Shown: positions 14,423 to 18,746 of the stretch, one piece after another
How the letters are laid out: every line of letters starts with the position of its first letter
Numbering within the stretch: the first letter of the stretch is position 1
Assembly: GCA_036274055.1 (NCBI GenBank)
Contig: DASUGM010000204.1
Span: 1 to 18,746, forward strand
From: DASUGM01 sp036274055
GTDB taxonomy: Bacteria > Acidobacteriota > Vicinamibacteria > Vicinamibacterales > SCN-69-37
DNA length: 18,746 nt
Reading direction: 5' to 3'
Notes under the pieces: model-generated
Databases searched by the model: none
The model's input: only the letters and a program-made list of their open reading frames with translations
Told to the model about the DNA's origin: nothing
Made by a program: the position numbers and the translations under genes

Positions 14423-16549
14423 ATGACGAGATATCTGTCATTGCGGATCGGCATCATCGTGATGGTGGTTTCGGTGTTGTTCACCGCGACGCCGGTACGG
14501 CCGTCCGCAACCGCCGCCGCAGCACAGGCGCGCGCGGTCGCCGACTACTGGCTCGTGCCGGCCGGCGCCACGGCGGCGGCCACCTCGCCGCTCGCTCGCG
14601 CCGTCGCCGATTTCGAGGCCGGTGACTATGCGAAGGCGGCGCCGGTGTTCGCCAGGTCGGTCGGCGATCCGGTGGTTGGCGGCTACGCGCTGTTGTATCT
14701 CGGGCGTGCACAGATGCAGCAGAAACAACTCGAGGCCGCGGCATCGACCGTTCAGCAACTGCTCGATAAGGCTCCGACCGGTTTCCTGGGCGAGGCGGCG
14801 CTATGGCTCGCCGCCGACGTCTACGAGGTCGATCAGCGCTGGACCGAGGCGACCAAGGTGCTGCAACAACTCACGTCGATGAAAACGGCGAGCCCGGCGC
14901 AGGCGCACCTGCGCCTCGGCCGTGCCGCCAGTCACGTCGGCAACACGACGTTGGCGACGGCCATGCTCGGCAAGGTGTATTACGAGTATCCGCTGTCGAC
15001 CGAAGCGATCGAGGCGGCGGCATCGATGACGGCGCTGAATGGCGCGAAGTTCCGGCCGACCGAGGAGACCTACAAATTCGATCTCGGCCGCGCCCAGGTG
15101 CTCTACGGCGGCCGGCGGTTCGGCGACGCGCGCAAAGCCTTCGAAGCGATTCGGCCGCTCGCGTCCGGCGACGATCGGTCGCTCATCGATTTGCGGCTCG
15201 CGCAGTGCGACTTTCATCTCGGCAAACACGCCGCGGCCAGCGACGCGCTCCGCGCGATTGTGGACCGGGGCGGCGCGCGTCAGGCCGAGGCGCAGTTCTT
15301 CTACCTGGGCACGCTCCGTGAGCTTGGCCGCAGCGACGAGTACGCCGCGCTGGTCAAGGGCTACGCCGACGCCAATCCGACCAACGCCTTCGCCGAGCAG
15401 GCGCTCAACGAGCTGGCGACGTTCTACATCCTCGCCAACGAAGACGGCAAAGCCGCCGACGTCTTCGCCGATCTCCTGGCGCGGTTTCCGAACGGCGTCT
15501 ACGGCGATCGCGCGGCGTGGAAGGCCGGCTGGTGGGCGTACAAGAACGGCGACTACGCCAAGGCGATTCAGTTCTTCGAGCCCGCGGCGGTGACGTTCCG
15601 GCGCGCCGACTACCGGCCGTCCTGGCTCTACTGGGCGGCGCGCGCGCATGACCAGCTGAACGAGCGCGCCGCGGCGATCGAAGGGCTTCGCAACGTGATC
15701 GCCGACTATCGCAATTCCTATTATGGTCGTGCCGCCGCCCGTGAACTGGCGCGCCTCGAGGCCGGGCCGCGGCCGGCTGGGCCCGCGGTCGTCGCCGCCG
15801 GCCGCCGCGACCTCGGCGCGTCGATTCAGCCGGGAACGCCGCCGCCGAATTCTCCGTTGATTCGCGCCCTGCTCACGTCCGGGTTCTACGCCGACGCGAT
15901 CTACGAGCTCCGCCGCGCGCAGGCCGACGCCGGCACGTCGCCGATGATCGAGGCGACGATCGCGTTCGCGCAGAACCGCAAGGGCGAGCTCCGTCTCGGC
16001 ATCAACGCGATGCGCCGCGCCTATCCGCAGTTCCTCGCCGACGGCGGTGAGCAGCTGCCGCGCGAAATCCTGACCGTCATCTTCCCGATCGAACACTGGT
16101 CGCTGATCGAACGCTACGCGGCGGCGCGCAAACTCGATCCGTACCTGGTCAGCGCGCTGATCGCGCAGGAATCGACGTTTGACGCCGGCATCCGCTCCGC
16201 CGCCAACGCCTGGGGCCTGATGCAGGTCGTGCCGGCCACGGGCAGACGCTACGCGCGGTCGCTGGGGATCCCGCGCTTCACCACGGCCAGCCTGACCAAC
16301 GCCGAGACCAACATCCGCATCGGCACCAACTACTTCGCGGACCTGATCGAACAGTTCGGCGACGTCGCGCCCGCGCTCGCCGCCTACAATGCCGGCGAGA
16401 ATCGGGTGGCGCGCTGGCTCTCGGAACGGCCGAACATCGACCGGGACGAGTTCATCGACGACATTCCGTTTCCGGAGACCCAGAACTACGTCAAGCGCAT
16501 CCTCGGAACGGCCGAGGACTACCGGGTACTCTACGGGCGTGGAAAATAG
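14423..16549 (+). CDS. slt: Soluble lytic transglycosylase (TPR plus SLT domain)
   Basis: 708 residues, close to the size of Slt70-type enzymes. Residues 1-37 form a signal sequence (IGIIVMVVSVLFTATPV). Residues 55-460 are a helical superhelix of TPR-like repeats (for example DFEAGDYAKAAPVFARS, GRAQVLYGGRRFGDARKAFEAI, WWAYKNGDYAKAIQFFEP). A Pro/Gly linker follows, and residues 565-690 form the SLT lysozyme-like domain: LIAQESTFDAGIRS with catalytic E583, AWGLMQVVPATGRRYA, the Asn-rich NAETNIRIGTNYF, and AYNAGENRV. The enzyme cleaves peptidoglycan strands and leaves anhydro ends, in the periplasm. It is the second of two lytic transglycosylases in this window; the other is MltF-type. It follows the GAF-like gene by 11 bases and ends at a hairpin. 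Confidence 0.93.
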   Translation: MTRYLSLRIGIIVMVVSVLFTATPVRPSATAAAAQARAVADYWLVPAGATAAATSPLARAVADFEAGDYAKAAPVFARSVGDPVVGGYALLYLGRAQMQQKQLEAAASTVQQLLDKAPTGFLGEAALWLAADVYEVDQRWTEATKVLQQLTSMKTASPAQAHLRLGRAASHVGNTTLATAMLGKVYYEYPLSTEAIEAAASMTALNGAKFRPTEETYKFDLGRAQVLYGGRRFGDARKAFEAIRPLASGDDRSLIDLRLAQCDFHLGKHAAASDALRAIVDRGGARQAEAQFFYLGTLRELGRSDEYAALVKGYADANPTNAFAEQALNELATFYILANEDGKAADVFADLLARFPNGVYGDRAAWKAGWWAYKNGDYAKAIQFFEPAAVTFRRADYRPSWLYWAARAHDQLNERAAAIEGLRNVIADYRNSYYGRAAARELARLEAGPRPAGPAVVAAGRRDLGASIQPGTPPPNSPLIRALLTSGFYADAIYELRRAQADAGTSPMIEATIAFAQNRKGELRLGINAMRRAYPQFLADGGEQLPREILTVIFPIEHWSLIERYAAARKLDPYLVSALIAQESTFDAGIRSAANAWGLMQVVPATGRRYARSLGIPRFTTASLTNAETNIRIGTNYFADLIEQFGDVAPALAAYNAGENRVARWLSERPNIDRDEFIDDIPFPETQNYVKRILGTAEDYRVLYGRGK

Positions 16550-16551
16550 CA

Positions 16552-16590
16552 GCGGATCACAGGGAGAAGAATGCTGTGAATCCGCTTCTT
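16552..16590 (+). terminator. Terminator between SLT and aminotransferase genes
   Basis: The stem GCGGATCACAG / CTGTGaATCCGC has 11 pairs and one bulged A, with an 11-base loop, and is followed by TTCTT. It starts two bases after the SLT stop codon. Confidence 0.6.
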
Positions 16591-16627
16591 GGCAAGCGCC
16601 TGCCAGTCATCTCGCCTCCAACAGCGC

Positions 16628-16633
16628 TAGAAT
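16628..16633 (+). promoter_or_regulatory. -10 box of a probable leaderless aminotransferase transcript
   Basis: GCTAGAATC again contains TAGAAT, with 7 bases (CTTTCGC) before the ATG at 16641. The arrangement is identical to that before the deacylase gene. No ribosome-binding site is visible. Confidence 0.55.
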
Positions 16634-16640
16634 CTTTCGC

Positions 16641-17831
16641 ATGACCCGCCCCCGCACTTCCCAGAAGGCCTCGCAATTCACGGAGTCCGTGATCCGTGAA
16701 ATGACCCGCTTGGCCAACCAGCATGGCGCCGTCAATTTGTCTCAGGGCTTCCCGGATTTTCCTGCACCGCTCTCGATCAAGCAGGCCGCGTGCGACGCGA
16801 TTCAGGCGGACATCAATCAGTACGCGGTGACCTGGGGCGCCAAACCGCTGCGCGACGCGATTGGCGCCGACGTCCTGCGCCGCTACGGCCAGCATATCGA
16901 GCCCGACAAACAGGTCACGGTCTGCTGCGGCTCGACCGAAGCGATGATCTCGACGCTGATGGCGATCGTCGATCCCGGCGACGAGGTGATCGTCTTCGAG
17001 CCGTTCTACGAAAACTACGGGCCGGACGCGATTCTGTCCGGTGCGACGCCGCGCTTTGTCCGGCTCCGGACCCCGGACTGGTCCTACGATCCGGCGGAAT
17101 TGAAAGCGGCGTTCAACAACCGGACCCGCGCGATCATCATCAACACGCCGAACAACCCGACCGGCAAGGTGTTCTCGCGCGCCGAGCTGACTGAGATCGC
17201 GGCGCTGTGTCAGCAATGGAACGCGATCGCCGTCACCGACGAGATCTACGACCACATCCTCTACGACGGCGCCGCCCACATCTCGATGGCCGGCCTCGAC
17301 GGCATGGCGGATCGCACGATCACGATCAACAGCATCTCGAAGACGTTCAGCGTGACCGGCTGGCGGGTGGGCTGGGCGATCGCGCCGCCGGACATCGCCG
17401 GCGCGATCAGGAAAGTGCACGACTTCCTGACCGTCGGCGCCGCCGCGCCCCTGCAGGCGGCCGCGGCCGCGGCGCTGGCATTACCGTCGTCGTACTACAC
17501 GGAGCTGGCGGAGACCTATCGGCACAAGCGCGACCGGCTGATGTCGATCCTCGGCGGCAGCGGATTCGTGTGCTTCGAGCCGAAAGGCGCGTACTACATC
17601 ATGACCGACATCTCCGGCTTCGGCTTTCCGGACGACGTCGCGTTTGCGCGGCATCTCGTCACCGAGATCGGTGTCGCCAGCGTGCCCGGCAGCAGCTTCT
17701 ACCGCGATCCCGACGCTGGCCGGCAGAGCGTACGCTTCTGCTTCTGCAAGAAAGAAGAGACGCTGCAGGCGGCCGACGAAAGGCTCAAGCGCCTTCAGTT
17801 CGTCTCTTCGGGCCAGGCGACGATCTCGTAG
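16641..17831 (+). CDS. Class I PLP aminotransferase (methionine/kynurenine type)
   Basis: 396 residues, normal for fold-type I class I/II aminotransferases. The ATG at 16641 gives the family N-terminus; the frame is open earlier only as a shadow of the SLT gene. Motifs: VNLSQGFPDFPAP (31-43), typical of YbdL/kynurenine aminotransferase relatives, GSTEAMI (97-103), INTPNNPTGK (167-176), TDEIYDHI (199-206) with D200 and Y203, and SISKTFSVTGWRVGW (231-245) with Schiff-base Lys K234. SVRFCFCK (363-370) holds R365, which should bind the substrate carboxylate. Such enzymes transfer amino groups between methionine, aromatic amino acids or kynurenine and 2-oxo acids in the cytoplasm. The exact substrate is uncertain. 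The last 37 bases overlap the 3' end of the convergent membrane protein gene. Confidence 0.92.
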   Translation: MTRPRTSQKASQFTESVIREMTRLANQHGAVNLSQGFPDFPAPLSIKQAACDAIQADINQYAVTWGAKPLRDAIGADVLRRYGQHIEPDKQVTVCCGSTEAMISTLMAIVDPGDEVIVFEPFYENYGPDAILSGATPRFVRLRTPDWSYDPAELKAAFNNRTRAIIINTPNNPTGKVFSRAELTEIAALCQQWNAIAVTDEIYDHILYDGAAHISMAGLDGMADRTITINSISKTFSVTGWRVGWAIAPPDIAGAIRKVHDFLTVGAAAPLQAAAAAALALPSSYYTELAETYRHKRDRLMSILGGSGFVCFEPKGAYYIMTDISGFGFPDDVAFARHLVTEIGVASVPGSSFYRDPDAGRQSVRFCFCKKEETLQAADERLKRLQFVSSGQATIS

Positions 17832-18746
17832 AGCGACACTTCGTCCATGACGATCGGACGAAGGTACGATCGGTACGCCAGGAAGCGGGCCGCCACCAGC
17901 TCGCGCTCGCCGTCCGGATAGTCGGACCAATGCACGACGACGAAACGCGCTCCGCGCTGGCGGAGCACCTGCCACGCCCGCGTCGACGGGAACGCGCGCA
18001 ACGCCGGCATGTCGCGCCACGCCTGATCCGGCATGTAGTCGCTGACACCGTTCAACAGCGGGCGCCAGCTGTAGGCGCTGAGCATCATGTACCACGTGTG
18101 GCGATGGCGATTGGCCGCCGACGCGAAATAGGGAAACATGACGACGGGTTCGGCGGGGAGATTGGCGAGGCGCTGGTAGGCGCGCGGCAGCGGGGGCATG
18201 TCGTGCAGCTGCAGCGGGCCGACGCTTGATCTGAGGGCGGCGAGGGCCACCAGCGCCGCCCCGAGCCAGCGCTGGCGCGACGTCAGCGGCGCCCTCATCA
18301 ACGAGGCGATGGCGAAGCCGCTGAGAATCGCCGCGGAGAGCTCGACGAGGATGCCGAATCGCGCGGGCGCGCGGAGCATCGAGAAGAAGGGCAGCTCGTA
18401 GAGCAACCGATAGAGGCCGGCATCGGGGCCGAATGAGGCCCAGAGCGCCAGGACGGCCAGCAGCACGTAGAAACCGACAATCCGCGGCGCCACCGGCAGG
18501 CGGTGCGGGGCCGTCACTGCCCGCCGAACGGCCACCGCGCTCAGCGCCAGGGCTACGAACCCGGGGAACAGGACTTCTTTCCACGATCCAATCAGCGGCA
18601 GCATCCACTGGTGGAGGAGCAGCGGCGACGCCAGATACGAGCGCCAGTTCGCGGAAAACAACCGGGCATCGTCGAGGGAACGTGCGAAACCGCCGTTGCG
18701 AATCGCGACGTAGGGGATGAAGGCCGGCAGGACGAGCAGCGCCGCC
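17795..18746 (-). CDS. Polytopic membrane protein, YfhO/GT39-like, partial
   Basis: Partial: the frame stays open to the window edge, so the true start lies to the right; about 316 residues are visible and TTG 18661 is not a real start. The visible part begins AALLVLPAFIPYVAIRNGG, then has hydrophobic segments near VLFPGFVALALSAVAV, VGFYVLLAVLALWASFG, AAILSGFAIASLM and WLGAALVALAAL. The stretch LYRLLYELPFFSMLRAPARFGILVEL is characteristic of YfhO-like and family 39-like membrane glycosyltransferase relatives. The C-terminal third (AEPVVMFPYFAS, NGVSDYMPDQAWRDMP, ARFVVVHWSDYPDGER) is a soluble, probably extracytoplasmic domain. A role in polysaccharide or lipid glycosylation fits the fold, but catalytic residues lie outside the window. 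It converges on, and overlaps by 37 bases, the aminotransferase gene. Confidence 0.8.
   Translation of the reverse strand, partial: AALLVLPAFIPYVAIRNGGFARSLDDARLFSANWRSYLASPLLLHQWMLPLIGSWKEVLFPGFVALALSAVAVRRAVTAPHRLPVAPRIVGFYVLLAVLALWASFGPDAGLYRLLYELPFFSMLRAPARFGILVELSAAILSGFAIASLMRAPLTSRQRWLGAALVALAALRSSVGPLQLHDMPPLPRAYQRLANLPAEPVVMFPYFASAANRHRHTWYMMLSAYSWRPLLNGVSDYMPDQAWRDMPALRAFPSTRAWQVLRQRGARFVVVHWSDYPDGERELVAARFLAYRSYLRPIVMDEVSLYEIVAWPEETN

Overview
The window is GC-rich bacterial chromosome. The single-piece tmRNA, the dense use of foldback repeats between genes, and a promoter style with -10 boxes placed 6-7 bases before the start codon fit a soil Acidobacteriota, perhaps class Vicinamibacteria. 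The taxon is an inference from style, not from a marker comparison.

Left end (1-2800): octamer tandem repeats abut the stop of an exported HpcH/HpaI aldolase-like protein (minus strand). Next comes ssrA (tmRNA, plus strand). Directly after it lie nested palindromes and a small GIY-YIG nuclease gene broken by two single-base insertions, then about 440 bases with no supportable gene.

Centre (2799-10433, minus strand): this is the most unusual part. Reading down the minus strand there are an aldo/keto reductase-fold ferredoxin protein, a glutamate-1-semialdehyde-aminomutase-type PLP enzyme, a radical SAM/SPASM-like enzyme and a CmoB-like SAM methyltransferase, closely spaced and partly overlapping. 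The first three each carry an extra beta-sandwich-like domain (C-terminal in the first, N-terminal in the other two) with the same signature G-x7-R-[VA]-E-N. I read this as a tailoring pathway whose enzymes share a docking or substrate-binding module, possibly for a glycan or carrier-bound intermediate; substrate and product are unknown. An MltF-type lytic transglycosylase follows, probably from its own promoter.

Right half (10590-18746): a divergent gene encodes a lipobox-bearing coiled-coil protein with a C-terminal membrane helix and a strong terminator hairpin. A 230-base foldback repeat then leads into a YbaK/ProX aminoacyl-tRNA deacylase. A DUF4097-type exported protein converges on it. 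Divergent from that, a GAF-like protein and a TPR/SLT lytic transglycosylase form a likely two-gene unit. After a terminator comes a class I aminotransferase of the methionine/kynurenine type, whose 3' end overlaps the 3' end of a convergent polytopic membrane protein that runs off the window.

The envelope theme (two lytic transglycosylases, lipoproteins, a possible glycan-tailoring cluster) is consistent but circumstantial.
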